Part shown: positions 44,887 to 53,819 of the stretch, one piece after another
Layout of the letters: the number at the start of each line of letters is the position of its first letter
How positions within the stretch are numbered: the stretch's first letter is position 1
From: Granulicella arctica
Lineage (GTDB): Bacteria > Acidobacteriota > Terriglobia > Terriglobales > Acidobacteriaceae
Assembly (NCBI RefSeq): GCF_025685605.1
Contig: NZ_JAGTUT010000001.1
Coordinates: 4,526,001-4,590,000, forward strand
Length of the DNA stretch: 64,000 bases
Direction of reading: 5' to 3'
Translations under genes and position numbers: made by a program
The notes under the pieces: model-generated
The model's input: only the letters and a program-made list of their open reading frames with translations
Database searches by the model: none
What the model was told of the DNA's origin: nothing

Positions 44887-46356
44887 ATGATGAACTTGGA
44901 AGCCTTACTAACGTTCTTCGGTTTACTGGCCGCCGCGGTCGCGATTATGGGCCCCGTTCAACGCCGCGCCCTACTGCTGTTCGTCCCGACCTGGCTTCTA
45001 CCTGCTTCGAGCCTCGTCGCCCTGATACTCCTCATCATCCGTGACGCGCCATTCGGCGTAGCCCCGCCCTTTGGCTGGCGACTCGACTTGGTGACCTACC
45101 TACTCGGTCTCGGCGCGTTCGTGTTGCCGATTTGCGGGGCGATTCTAGCTTGGTTTCTCTGGTGGAACGCTAAGCTAACGAGCAGAAACTTGCCGCAGTT
45201 GGAGGAATTGCTGCAGGCAGCGCTTCGCGAAAGCGAATTTGATGAAGTGGACAGGGTACTTCGAAGAAATCGTCTAGGTCTATTGAAGCTGCCACCGAAC
45301 ACCGCAACCCTCCTATTTAATCCACGCCTGGTCCACCAGATGGTGAGTTCGCACTCTTTCATTCATCTGGAATTGCTTGCCCAGAGGCCATTTCTTGAAT
45401 CTCTTGAAAGTCGTCTGCACTCTGTTGAAACGGTCGTTCGAGAGATTCTGGCGGCTGAGACCTCGCCGTTGCAGGCCGCGGTCGTAAGGAGATTTGGAGG
45501 AATCGAGCACCAACAATTCACCAGTTCGGACGAAACGCTGATTGAGTCGACATTTCAGAACCCTCACTGGTATCACGATACGAACGCACATTATCCGCTG
45601 ATTATCACTGCGATGAACAAGATCGAAAGTGGCGTACTTGATGTCCCATACAACCTGTCTGACGAGAATTATGTCGCGAAACAAGGCGTCTCGAAGCGTG
45701 CGAACTGCCTCTTATACCTTGCGATCAAAACCGAAGTCCTCGCGCTCGACTCGGCTGTCGACCTAGGTGTAGAAGAAGATTTCTACATCTCGGATCTGTG
45801 GCAGATTTTGATGAAGATCTATAGCCACTCCAAATACGATGTGGCAGCATTAGAGAGCGCCTCAGGACCCCACATTCCCTTTACGCCATACTCGTACCTG
45901 CTAACCGAGATTACCTCTGATTTCGAAGATTTGATCCGGAACGCGGTAGCCGTGTCTGTTAGAAATAGCGGAGTGGCACCGCAGGATGCTTCGCCGTCGT
46001 CAACAGGAACGACGCTGGTCAAGTTCTGGTGTCTGTCAATCTGGGAGCTTATGAGCGAGCCCGGCCGCATAGATCCGGAACATCTCGATGAAATCGTTGA
46101 GCGCTACTTCCGATTCATGTTTGCAGTGGGCTGGCAGCCCTCCGAAGTACTCTACACGGGTGGACAACCTGTGCCACACTTGTTGGCGTGGAGGGGCGCC
46201 CTTTTTGAGGAACTTAAAGTCTGCACCATGAGCCCGAAGAGCGAACACTTCAATGTGCTCCACCGGGTCTTCGGCAAGCTTGACTGGGGAAAGCCGTTTA
46301 TTTCGGACGGGTACGATTGGCTAAGGAGTCAACTGGGCATCCAGTTCTTTCCGTAG
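44887..46356 (+). CDS. Membrane-anchored protein of unknown family
   Basis: 489 residues. The N-terminal 100 residues have three hydrophobic segments (LLTFFGLLAAAVAIMG, FVPTWLLPASSLVALILLII and YLLGLGAFVLPICGAILAWFLWW). The rest is a soluble domain with no recognised motif. It begins 132 bp after the NTPase gene on the same strand and may be a third component of the SIR2 system, or an independent defence gene. The start is the ATG at 44887 (MMNLEALLTF). It is convergent with the gene at 46480. Confidence 0.6.
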   Translation: MMNLEALLTFFGLLAAAVAIMGPVQRRALLLFVPTWLLPASSLVALILLIIRDAPFGVAPPFGWRLDLVTYLLGLGAFVLPICGAILAWFLWWNAKLTSRNLPQLEELLQAALRESEFDEVDRVLRRNRLGLLKLPPNTATLLFNPRLVHQMVSSHSFIHLELLAQRPFLESLESRLHSVETVVREILAAETSPLQAAVVRRFGGIEHQQFTSSDETLIESTFQNPHWYHDTNAHYPLIITAMNKIESGVLDVPYNLSDENYVAKQGVSKRANCLLYLAIKTEVLALDSAVDLGVEEDFYISDLWQILMKIYSHSKYDVAALESASGPHIPFTPYSYLLTEITSDFEDLIRNAVAVSVRNSGVAPQDASPSSTGTTLVKFWCLSIWELMSEPGRIDPEHLDEIVERYFRFMFAVGWQPSEVLYTGGQPVPHLLAWRGALFEELKVCTMSPKSEHFNVLHRVFGKLDWGKPFISDGYDWLRSQLGIQFFP

Positions 46357-46479
46357 TAGTGGAACTCCTTCGAATCCATCGATCTCAGAGTGCCGGCACT
46401 TGCAATCACGTTGGACTTTTCTCTTTGAATTGACCAGTGCTTCTCATCTTCATTAGAGGAATGTTCAGCCCGACGCTCA

Positions 46480-49400
46480 TTATTCTAGTGACCGTTTGAA
46501 TACGTCGTAGCGGGAGTCTCCGAGCATTTCCTCGCCAGCAGAGTTTTGAGCAAACGAGCAGTTTTCCAAGATCGCCAAGTGGTTTCGCTTGCCCCAAGAG
46601 CGGACTAGGGTTGAACTGATTGCGAAACGAGTTGCATCTGGCGACGTTGTAAGCCATGCCTCAAGCGAGTTGAATAAAAGCTCAATCGGCTGATCCGCCT
46701 TGAGAAACCGCTCAAGCATGATCTCGATCTGAAAACCTTTGTGGAGTTCCTCATTCGCTCCAATACGATCTAATTCCTCGGCTATCTCCTGCGAAGTTGG
46801 AGCCCAATCGCGCATCGACCGACGGAGCCATGCACCTTCCTGGTCGGAGAGTCCCGGCAGGGAAAGCCTACTTCGCGCTTCCTGCAAGAGGCTAGTACGC
46901 ATAAATGCGAAATATCCCCGCTTCCCACAGAAATCAATCAGTTCTCCGAGCGTCTGAGAACTAAGCCGAGTGACATAGGGAGCAAGACCTTCGAGCTGCC
47001 GGAGTGACAAACGGTCGTCGGGGCGTATCTTGTAGGCTCCCGTAAAAAAGTACCGGTCGATGTGTTCGAAAGGGTCATCGTCATCCCGCCAGCCTTCGAT
47101 GGACGATTGTGCAAGCCGCCGCATCTGATCCGTTGAAACGTGTAAAGCTGCTTGGACGAACGCCTTGCGTCTTCCCACTTGATCCCAGTGCTTCACCAAC
47201 AAAATCTCGCCGTCCGCAACCGGAATGTCCCGAATAATTCTTGCAAGGGCGTGCTCCATCTCGCCGTCGTCTGTGTCGGACATGTCATCAAGTTTCAAGA
47301 GCCATTCGCTAGCTACTGGCATCAGTTCTGAAGACCAGATTTCGGGCATCACGAAGAGAAAGTGCCAATCTCGCTCTAGGTAGGCCAAGTACTCTTTCGT
47401 CGCAGTGCGATCACCAGCCCTAGCTCTGCTGAAAAGCGATGATCGATCCACGGGGCACAGGTCCGGCACTTCTTTAAGAAATTCGATTTCAGGAGCAAGT
47501 TCAATCCAACATGCGAACGCATACGTCCGGAGCCATTCGGACTCTTTCAGGTCTGTCCAGATGAGCTGAAATTCATCGAGCGATTCAGGACTTATTGGGT
47601 TGCCTCCATGCTTGCTCTCCCAGTTTTCTTTCCATGTCGTCGCGTAATGGCTGAGACCCCGGGCCCTTTCCCTCCACCATGCCAGTCTGGTCGTGAGAAA
47701 GCGGATTGCCACGGGATGGTCGACATGGTCCAGAATTGCGACGATAGCCCGTTCAAAGCGTTCCTCCTTCCCAATCTCGGTCAGATATTGCAGAACCGGA
47801 ATACAATACCCATGTCTTCCGGCGAAACCGACATCCGTTAAGAACCGTGCTTGTTCGCTTAGCCGTGACGGATTTTCTGTGCTGTCGTCTAGAAGGAGGA
47901 TCGTCTCAAGGATCGGAGCAAGCAGCGTTGATGGTTGGTCGCCAGCGCAACGCAAAGCAGCCCACAGAATCGGCATGAGAATTCGCTTCTTTGCGTCCTC
48001 AGATGCGCGCCTCCAAAGGGACGCGATCGCCGGTTTCAACGCTGCAAGGCCTAGATATCCAGCAAGTGTCAGTGCACCATTGAGCAGACCAACATTCAAC
48101 TCGTTCTGCAATATCTCAACAATTCCAGCCACGAGTTCATCTCGGTGCTGTTCATCCGCTTCCTTCAGCAACTGTTCGAACCAGTGGTTAATCGAACTAG
48201 GCGCAAAGTCGCGTGCGAGCGTCAAGGCTCCTGCCCTAGCATCGCCGCAACGCAGTCTCGCATCCCAGAGAAGTGGATCGTTCTTTCGGGACTCTGTCAC
48301 TTCAAGGGTGAATGGCGTTTCAGCTTCCCGGAGCAGCTGTACAGCGTGGCGCATCGGGGCGGAAGATCGCCGGGCCTCCGAAAGCCAGGTCCCAGCTCGT
48401 TCTACTAGCTGCCGCCCATAGCCATTCAATGGGCGCGTCACAAAGCGCAGAGATGCGACCAACGCGGCGGGACTTTCCTTCGCGACACGAGTCAAGACGT
48501 CGTTTCCAAACTCGCTTCGTGCCAAGCACCGCCCTAGGTAGGGAACGTAGTAAGGATCACAAGCAAGAGTCCAGTCAGTTGAAGACCCGTGCAGGATCGC
48601 TTTGAGGGCGTTCGCTATACAGAACTCAAGGAGACGATCATGTCGAAACTCGAGGACACGAAGCGTACCTGTCTCTCGGATTCTGCATATATGTCCTTGT
48701 GCCGCTACCGAATCGAGGCGCTGGAGATTGAGAGCACTTGCTGCAAACCAATTCTGAAGTTCGGCCCAGCTTGGATGGAAAGATCGGCGTATCACCATCT
48801 GGCGCGCAAGCTCTTCGATCGCGGTGATATACGATTCATCCGACTCACCTCTAACTGAAGCCAAATCACGCATGGAACTTCGAATGAAAGTGCCAATTGC
48901 ATCAAAACACAGCTCCATCGGTTGAGAGCTTGAGGACACACGAAGCATGCGAACAAACAATCCAACCAGAATCGGGTCATCTTCTAGGGCGTCAGCGTAA
49001 CGATTGATCTCTATGTCGGAAAATACTCGTTGTGCCGTTCTGAGTAGGACGAGAGTTTCTGGTCTCGTAAACCGTGTAAGATGCAGCACGTCTATCCAAC
49101 TGCTCATTTCTGCGTCGGAACTGATCGAAGACCAATAGGAATCCCAAAGTGGGCATAAGACCTTCACTCTGCCCATCAGACGCACCCCCGTAGTTTGCGA
49201 AGAATCGGGGCGCAACCAGCTAAGCAGCTTCTTTATCGCACGCATCGGCGCATTCGATCGGTTGATATCGTCGACAACCAAGAGGATTGGCCCATGCTCT
49301 GCGCCCAATGCGATGGTGGCGGTTCCTGCGTCACTTCCGATTTTTGGATGAAGCGCACTCAGGACGATTCGAATTGCATCCGACAAACTCAGCGAATGTT

Positions 49401-50241
49401 CTACGGCCTCCGACGAGAGCCACAAGCCGATACCGCCCTTTGCGACATGGCTCCGAAGAACGCCTAAGGCGGTCACACTCTTACCCACACCAGAAGAGCC
49501 AACGAGTAGGTGCATATATGCCGAGGGGTTCTGCAGCCTCTGCAGGACCAGTGCATTGGATTTAGTTTCCGTCGGAGCGAAATAATCGAACATCGCGACG
49601 TCGTTGGCATAACCGACGACGTTTGCATCGCTCAGCTTCTGAAGCAACGGTAAGGAGATTTGATCCGCATCGATACCAAGATGTTCCTGTCTCAGCCACT
49701 GCCCAACGGGATTCATGTCTAAGAAGTCCCGGAGTCTGCTTTGCTCAAGAAAGCGAACTTCCACTCCCGCCAACTGGCCCATCGTGCGAGCGCCCGCCTC
49801 CAAATCCAAAGGCAGATTCCGATTCGTAGCCAGATAGACAATAAAGGAGCCGGTTGGATTTTCCTGACGCAGCGCTGTTGCCCGCTTAATCGCTTTGGTC
49901 AAGTCGCCATCCTCTGACGGTTTCCTCTTTTTCGGCCTGGCCTTCGATGATCCGGACTTCGCTGGCGTTGACTTGCTCGCATCAGTCGGGAGTGGTGCGA
50001 GCCATTTGGCTTTCAGACTTGCGAGGTTCGTCGTGGTTGCCGCAACCATGACGAATTGTGGAGGCTCCACTCCTGGGACGCGACAAAAGCCGTCAAGGGG
50101 GGAGGGAACAGTTTTCTGCTGTGCATTCATCCCCGAATGAATGACTGCACGGCAATCGATTGCGAGTTCTCGGAGCGACCTGATCGCGAGCAATTCGTAC
50201 GTCGCGTCATTCAGTCTTTCTAGTGCTTCAGCTGTTGTCAT
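46480..50241 (-). CDS. Avs-like STAND ATPase with possible N-terminal nuclease domain
   Basis: 1253 residues. The first 185 residues form an alpha/beta domain (segments SPLDGFCRVPGVEPPQFVMV and FIVYLATN) that may be a restriction-endonuclease fold, although a clear ExK pair is not visible. A Lys/Ser-rich linker lies within it near residues 88-112. Walker A GSSGVGKS is at 248-255 and a Walker B-like ILLVVDDINR near 320. The C-terminal two thirds are helical repeats of the kind that bind phage proteins in Avs systems. The HEPN gene lies 159 bp upstream on the same strand. Confidence 0.7.
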   Translation of the reverse strand: MTTAEALERLNDATYELLAIRSLRELAIDCRAVIHSGMNAQQKTVPSPLDGFCRVPGVEPPQFVMVAATTTNLASLKAKWLAPLPTDASKSTPAKSGSSKARPKKRKPSEDGDLTKAIKRATALRQENPTGSFIVYLATNRNLPLDLEAGARTMGQLAGVEVRFLEQSRLRDFLDMNPVGQWLRQEHLGIDADQISLPLLQKLSDANVVGYANDVAMFDYFAPTETKSNALVLQRLQNPSAYMHLLVGSSGVGKSVTALGVLRSHVAKGGIGLWLSSEAVEHSLSLSDAIRIVLSALHPKIGSDAGTATIALGAEHGPILLVVDDINRSNAPMRAIKKLLSWLRPDSSQTTGVRLMGRVKVLCPLWDSYWSSISSDAEMSSWIDVLHLTRFTRPETLVLLRTAQRVFSDIEINRYADALEDDPILVGLFVRMLRVSSSSQPMELCFDAIGTFIRSSMRDLASVRGESDESYITAIEELARQMVIRRSFHPSWAELQNWFAASALNLQRLDSVAAQGHICRIRETGTLRVLEFRHDRLLEFCIANALKAILHGSSTDWTLACDPYYVPYLGRCLARSEFGNDVLTRVAKESPAALVASLRFVTRPLNGYGRQLVERAGTWLSEARRSSAPMRHAVQLLREAETPFTLEVTESRKNDPLLWDARLRCGDARAGALTLARDFAPSSINHWFEQLLKEADEQHRDELVAGIVEILQNELNVGLLNGALTLAGYLGLAALKPAIASLWRRASEDAKKRILMPILWAALRCAGDQPSTLLAPILETILLLDDSTENPSRLSEQARFLTDVGFAGRHGYCIPVLQYLTEIGKEERFERAIVAILDHVDHPVAIRFLTTRLAWWRERARGLSHYATTWKENWESKHGGNPISPESLDEFQLIWTDLKESEWLRTYAFACWIELAPEIEFLKEVPDLCPVDRSSLFSRARAGDRTATKEYLAYLERDWHFLFVMPEIWSSELMPVASEWLLKLDDMSDTDDGEMEHALARIIRDIPVADGEILLVKHWDQVGRRKAFVQAALHVSTDQMRRLAQSSIEGWRDDDDPFEHIDRYFFTGAYKIRPDDRLSLRQLEGLAPYVTRLSSQTLGELIDFCGKRGYFAFMRTSLLQEARSRLSLPGLSDQEGAWLRRSMRDWAPTSQEIAEELDRIGANEELHKGFQIEIMLERFLKADQPIELLFNSLEAWLTTSPDATRFAISSTLVRSWGKRNHLAILENCSFAQNSAGEEMLGDSRYDVFKRSLE

Positions 50242-50400
50242 TGAGCCGGAAATACCAGTAAGCGAGCTTCACGGAGTTGATCTGCTGTTTCATGTCGGTC
50301 GCCTTTTAGTCGGAAAGCGTTCTTCCATCCTAAGCGATTCAAACGCTGAGATTGAGGCCGGAGGAAGCCTCCTCCCTCGCTCCATCACCCAGTGATTCCG

Positions 50401-51678
50401 CTAGGCGCCTCGCATCTGTGCATCCAGTCGATCCGTCTGCTCTTTGACCTGGCTGAGCGTGCGATAACCCCGTTCTGCGAGAGCGGTCATCGAGATGATG
50501 AGCCACGCCACCCATCGAGAAAGATCTCTTAAATCTACGAGTTGAACTTCATCGAACTCCGCACGATGAACAGCACGGGATCGTAGGCCATACAAGTCTC
50601 TCAATCGGCTCTTCATTTTAGAGTAGTCCTCTACGGTCCAAACCTGATAACCGGAAAACGTCAAAATCGTGGCCATACCACGTGCGTTTGCTTCGGTGAT
50701 GTTTTCCTCTTGGAATGCGAAGAAGCATTCCACGCATGACCACAATTTGACGAAGCGCATCGTCGTATTCCGGTCGCCGTGAGCATCTGCGAACCAGTAC
50801 AAGGCGCGCTCAATCGACTGTTGCAATCGCGTTTTCTCTTCCTCGGATGAAAGAGCGGACAACTGATTGAGAAAGCAATGCTCCCTCAAGTAGTCAATTA
50901 GTTTCGCATCCAACGGCAACTTCTGATCTTCTCCCCAAAGCCGGGAGACAGTCGGATCTCCACCATCTGCATCCCAACGGAAGATCGATGTCGGCATCGT
51001 TTGCCTGTGTGGCGACAAGCCAGCCCGGAGGTGCGATCTCCAGATCGAACCCTCATATAAGATCGCTCCGCACACCGCAAGAATGCCAATCACCAAAAGA
51101 GTTTGGTGGTCGAACCGTTCCAGAGAGACTTCTGGGCTTCCTTCTGTCTTGCCGATTAGCCACAGTCCTTTAGAGAAGTCTCGTTCGATCCAATCCTCTG
51201 TGATGGCCCCGCCGAACTGGACAACGCTCATCAACTTCATATCAGGCTTGTAGATCGAAATCGTTCCCAACTCGACTTTGTCCAGATCTTTCAGTTCCAA
51301 TCCATCGAGCATTACGAGATGAAATCGCTCCTTGACCGTCGCCATAAGGCTCCCTGCGCATTCTTGAATGAATTCATCGGCATCCGGTTGGAGTGAACGT
51401 TTAATCCATCCTTCGTAGCTGGTGTGAACTTGTAGGGCGATCTCGTGCTGCGAACAAGCCTTTCGCAGTGCCGGGTCGTTCTCCATGATGGTCGTGATTC
51501 GGCGCAGTGCTGAGATTCCGGCCTCAGAGAGTGGGTGGCTGTTCTCGTCGGTGCGGACGGTGGGATGAACTAAGCCGACCGCCTTCCATTCCTCAATGGT
51601 GTTCAAGACAAGGAATGCCTTCAGAGAAAATAGTGTCTTCAAGTCGGCACCGATAATGCGTTTCTCTTTGGCAGTCAT
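50401..51678 (-). CDS. HEPN-domain protein (ApeA-like)
   Basis: 425 residues. The C-terminal domain (about 300-410) is helical with an RxxxxH motif, RSRAVH (Arg366 and His371), the catalytic pattern of HEPN ribonucleases, in the context KSRLRDLYGLRSRAVHRAEF. The N-terminal part (1-250) has an alpha/beta pattern that I cannot assign. HEPN RNases cut RNA in abortive infection. The ATG at 51678 is closely preceded by AGGATTAT. It lies upstream of the Avs-like gene and may be co-transcribed with it. Confidence 0.7.
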   Translation of the reverse strand: MTAKEKRIIGADLKTLFSLKAFLVLNTIEEWKAVGLVHPTVRTDENSHPLSEAGISALRRITTIMENDPALRKACSQHEIALQVHTSYEGWIKRSLQPDADEFIQECAGSLMATVKERFHLVMLDGLELKDLDKVELGTISIYKPDMKLMSVVQFGGAITEDWIERDFSKGLWLIGKTEGSPEVSLERFDHQTLLVIGILAVCGAILYEGSIWRSHLRAGLSPHRQTMPTSIFRWDADGGDPTVSRLWGEDQKLPLDAKLIDYLREHCFLNQLSALSSEEEKTRLQQSIERALYWFADAHGDRNTTMRFVKLWSCVECFFAFQEENITEANARGMATILTFSGYQVWTVEDYSKMKSRLRDLYGLRSRAVHRAEFDEVQLVDLRDLSRWVAWLIISMTALAERGYRTLSQVKEQTDRLDAQMRGA

Positions 51679-51918
51679 GCAATAATCCTAGTGCCGTCCA
51701 GACTTCGCAGGCACCGAGAACAATTAACAGCAAAGCGCAGAGGAGTTTCGTCCATAGGCCATATCAGACACGCCGGACGTGAAGGTAACCCGCTTTGCGT
51801 TTCGGATTGGTCTCATCGAACACGTCGCAGTCCCGTGAGAAGCCAAGTTCGACATTCTCGCCGAAGCGGTCTTCGCTCTAACCAGAAAACCGAAGGGTCC
51901 GTGAAGAAGGCAAAGACC

Positions 51919-52140
51919 TCAGCCCTTATCAGGGCGTAGGATTCGGGCAGCTCTCCGAACCGCTTCTTCACTCACCTTGCCTGTTTCTTCGCGCATCCGT
52001 CCGAGTGTGGCATCAGAACGAAATTGTGGAATTGGCCGGCTCAGATTCCGATTGAGCGTGTCGCTTCGTTTCTGTTGAATTTCACCCGCTTTCGGCGGAG
52101 TTTTGTCACGGTGACGACCATCCAAACCCGGTTCTTTCAT
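51919..52140 (-). CDS. Small basic protein of unknown function
   Basis: 73 residues. The ribosome binding site is perfect (AAAGGAGG, six bases before the ATG at 52140), which is the main support for a real gene. The product is basic, begins MKEPGLDGRHRDKTPPKAG and ends in a helix VSEEAVRRAARIL. Small proteins starting with a similar DGRHRDK segment occur in other bacteria; their role is unknown. It could be a regulator or an antitoxin-like protein. Confidence 0.6.
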   Translation of the reverse strand: MKEPGLDGRHRDKTPPKAGEIQQKRSDTLNRNLSRPIPQFRSDATLGRMREETGKVSEEAVRRAARILRPDKG

Positions 52141-52217
52141 TTTGATTCCTCCTTTGTTGCTTCCTACGAGATATTGCGACCAACGGCGAGTAGGTAGGCG
52201 CTAACCAGCCGTGACTC

Positions 52218-52388
52218 TCAGCTAAAGAGCCCGCACTCCAGACGCTGCCTGTTCTCTTCAACCGACAGCCATTCGAAGGCAATTGCGAGTACCAACGCTA
52301 TGACCAGCACTCCCACCCACATCCTTGTGTTTCCGCCTGCCAACTTCAAACCGTGCGTAATGTTCGCTGCATTCATGGTGCCTGCCAT
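52218..52388 (-). CDS. Very small single-span membrane protein
   Basis: 56 residues, read by hand from the ATG at 52388 to the TGA at 52218. GGAGAAG lies four bases before the start. One membrane segment (MWVGVLVIALVLAIAFEWL, residues 23-41) is flanked by a polar N-terminus and a short charged C-terminus. It may be a small toxin or a membrane accessory protein. It lies upstream of 51919-52140 on the same strand and is divergent from the XRE gene. Confidence 0.55.
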   Translation of the reverse strand: MAGTMNAANITHGLKLAGGNTRMWVGVLVIALVLAIAFEWLSVEENRQRLECGLFS

Positions 52389-52585
52389 AATCTTCTCCTT
52401 CGTCGATGAGTAGGTTAGTTTTATGCCTATGGCAGGTAGGGGGATAGCTTTCCCTGCCCAGAATCTCCATATGCACTTTCAAAGTCAGTGCAGTCAGTGA
52501 TATGTTTCAAGCATGCAACATGTATCGCGTGGGCCTAATTTCGACTGTAGAGTGAAGTCCGGTCGGCTGTCAATAGGTGCAACGC

Positions 52586-52601
52586 GTTTCTTTGGAGAAA
52601 C
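52586..52601 (+). promoter_or_regulatory. Hairpin enclosing the ribosome binding site of the XRE gene
   Basis: GTTTCT (52586-52591) and AGAAAC (52596-52601) are perfect inverted arms around TTGG. The GGAG ribosome binding site (52594-52597) is inside the hairpin and the GTG start follows at 52605, so translation could be controlled by this structure or it could be an operator for the regulator. Confidence 0.4.
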
Positions 52602-52604
52602 AGC

Positions 52605-52946
52605 GTGAACATCCTTAAACTAAGCAAATTGCTGGTCGAGAAGCGCGGTGAGCGCGGAGTAAGGGAATTCGCCCGCGAGATTGGCATCAGTGCTGCGACG
52701 CTCTCAAGGATTGAACGTGGCAAGCTGCCCGACATCGAGACCTTCGGGAAGCTTTGTTCAGTTTTGAAGGTTGATCCAGCCGACATCCTCGAAATCGACA
52801 ACATTGAGGCCCAACCGGCTGTCGTCGCCCCAACCGTGATCGCAGCAGTTCATTTCAAAGCAGACGCGCATTACAGCCTTCAGGCTGCACAAGACCTAGC
52901 CGCCTTGATTCTGGCGGCACAGGCGTTCGCGAGTTCGAAAGTCTGA
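52605..52946 (+). CDS. XRE-family HTH regulator
   Basis: 113 residues from a GTG at 52605. The HTH is at residues 18-40 (VREFAREIGISAATLSRIERG), followed by FGKLCSVLKVDPADIL, typical of Cro/C1-type proteins. The C-terminal 45 residues are Ala-rich. Its stop codon touches the ATG of the peptidase gene, an arrangement seen in ImmR/ImmA pairs of mobile elements and in RosmerTA-type toxin-antitoxin systems. It probably represses its own operon. Confidence 0.82.
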   Translation: MNILKLSKLLVEKRGERGVREFAREIGISAATLSRIERGKLPDIETFGKLCSVLKVDPADILEIDNIEAQPAVVAPTVIAAVHFKADAHYSLQAAQDLAALILAAQAFASSKV

Positions 52947-53510
52947 ATGTTCAAGAGAGGATTCAAGACCTGGTGTGAACAGACAGCGGAAGCGACCCGC
53001 CGACAACGTGGGATGCAGCCTTGGGAGCCGTTGAGAGCTCGCGCATTGGCTGAAAGCCTGAAAGCGACAATTGTCACTCCGCAGGATTTGCCCGGTCTGC
53101 CATCCGACGTTTGCCACCGCCTGCTGTCGGAACATGAAGACATCTGGTCTGCCATTACGGTTTCGACGAGACCTCCGTTGATTGTTTACAACCCCGCTCA
53201 TTCGGAAGGGCGGCAGAACAGCGACTTGATGCACGAGGTCGCACATCTCTTGATGGAGCATGTTCCAGGCACCGTTTATATCGACCCCAAAAGCAGACTC
53301 GCCTTAAGACATTTCGATGCAGATCAAGAGGAGCAGGCCAATTGGCTATCGGGCTGCCTGCTTTTGCCGCGAGCAAGTCTCCTGCGTGTCCGGCAACTGG
53401 GCTATTCCGATGAAATGGTATGCCAACAGTACGCGGTGAGTTCCAAGATGCTGAACTACCGGATGCACACTAGCGGCGTGAATATCCAATATGCTCGGCG
53501 CCGCGCATAA
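52947..53510 (+). CDS. ImmA/IrrE-type zinc metallopeptidase
   Basis: 187 residues. The zinc motif HEVAH is at residues 96-100, with a downstream acidic region (EEQANWLSGCLLLPR) that gives the third ligand, as in the ImmA/IrrE (DUF955) family. Such peptidases cleave a partner HTH repressor. It begins directly after the XRE gene, so they act as a pair. Either a mobile-element repressor switch or a toxin-antitoxin unit fits. Confidence 0.85.
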   Translation: MFKRGFKTWCEQTAEATRRQRGMQPWEPLRARALAESLKATIVTPQDLPGLPSDVCHRLLSEHEDIWSAITVSTRPPLIVYNPAHSEGRQNSDLMHEVAHLLMEHVPGTVYIDPKSRLALRHFDADQEEQANWLSGCLLLPRASLLRVRQLGYSDEMVCQQYAVSSKMLNYRMHTSGVNIQYARRRA

Positions 53511-53819
53511 ATTGCCATTTCTTCCCGTGTCCCGGCCGTCCGTTCCGAGCCAAACGCTTCTTAGCTCCGGCGTGACGGTAGAAACCCGCTTCCACCTGAT
53601 CGACCCCGTCTTGCGAGACAAAGGGTATCCACTTTGATTGGTATCGTTGAAGAAGTCATGCTTGCCCTCCAAACAGAGAAAAGAAGCTTATGTGTGAGCC
53701 TCGGGCGTTGAGGTTGCGTGAAGGCCGGTGACTAGTCCGGCGTGCAGCCTGGGCCGTGGTGATCAGTGAAGCTCGGAGTGATCTGTCCATAGGCAAATGG
53801 GGCGAACCATCGTTGCCGA
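53511..53819. other. Gap after the peptidase gene
   Basis: No gene was found. A short hairpin, GCCGG (53724-53728) and CCGGC (53737-53741), is present without a T run. No copy of the tRNA-Leu end was seen here. Confidence 0.4.

Noticed and set aside
51691-51918. Short open stretch reading ELGFSRDCDVFDETNPKRKAG on the minus strand
   Set aside because: It looks protein-like but has no start codon after the preceding stop and only about 35 codons; it may be a gene fragment.
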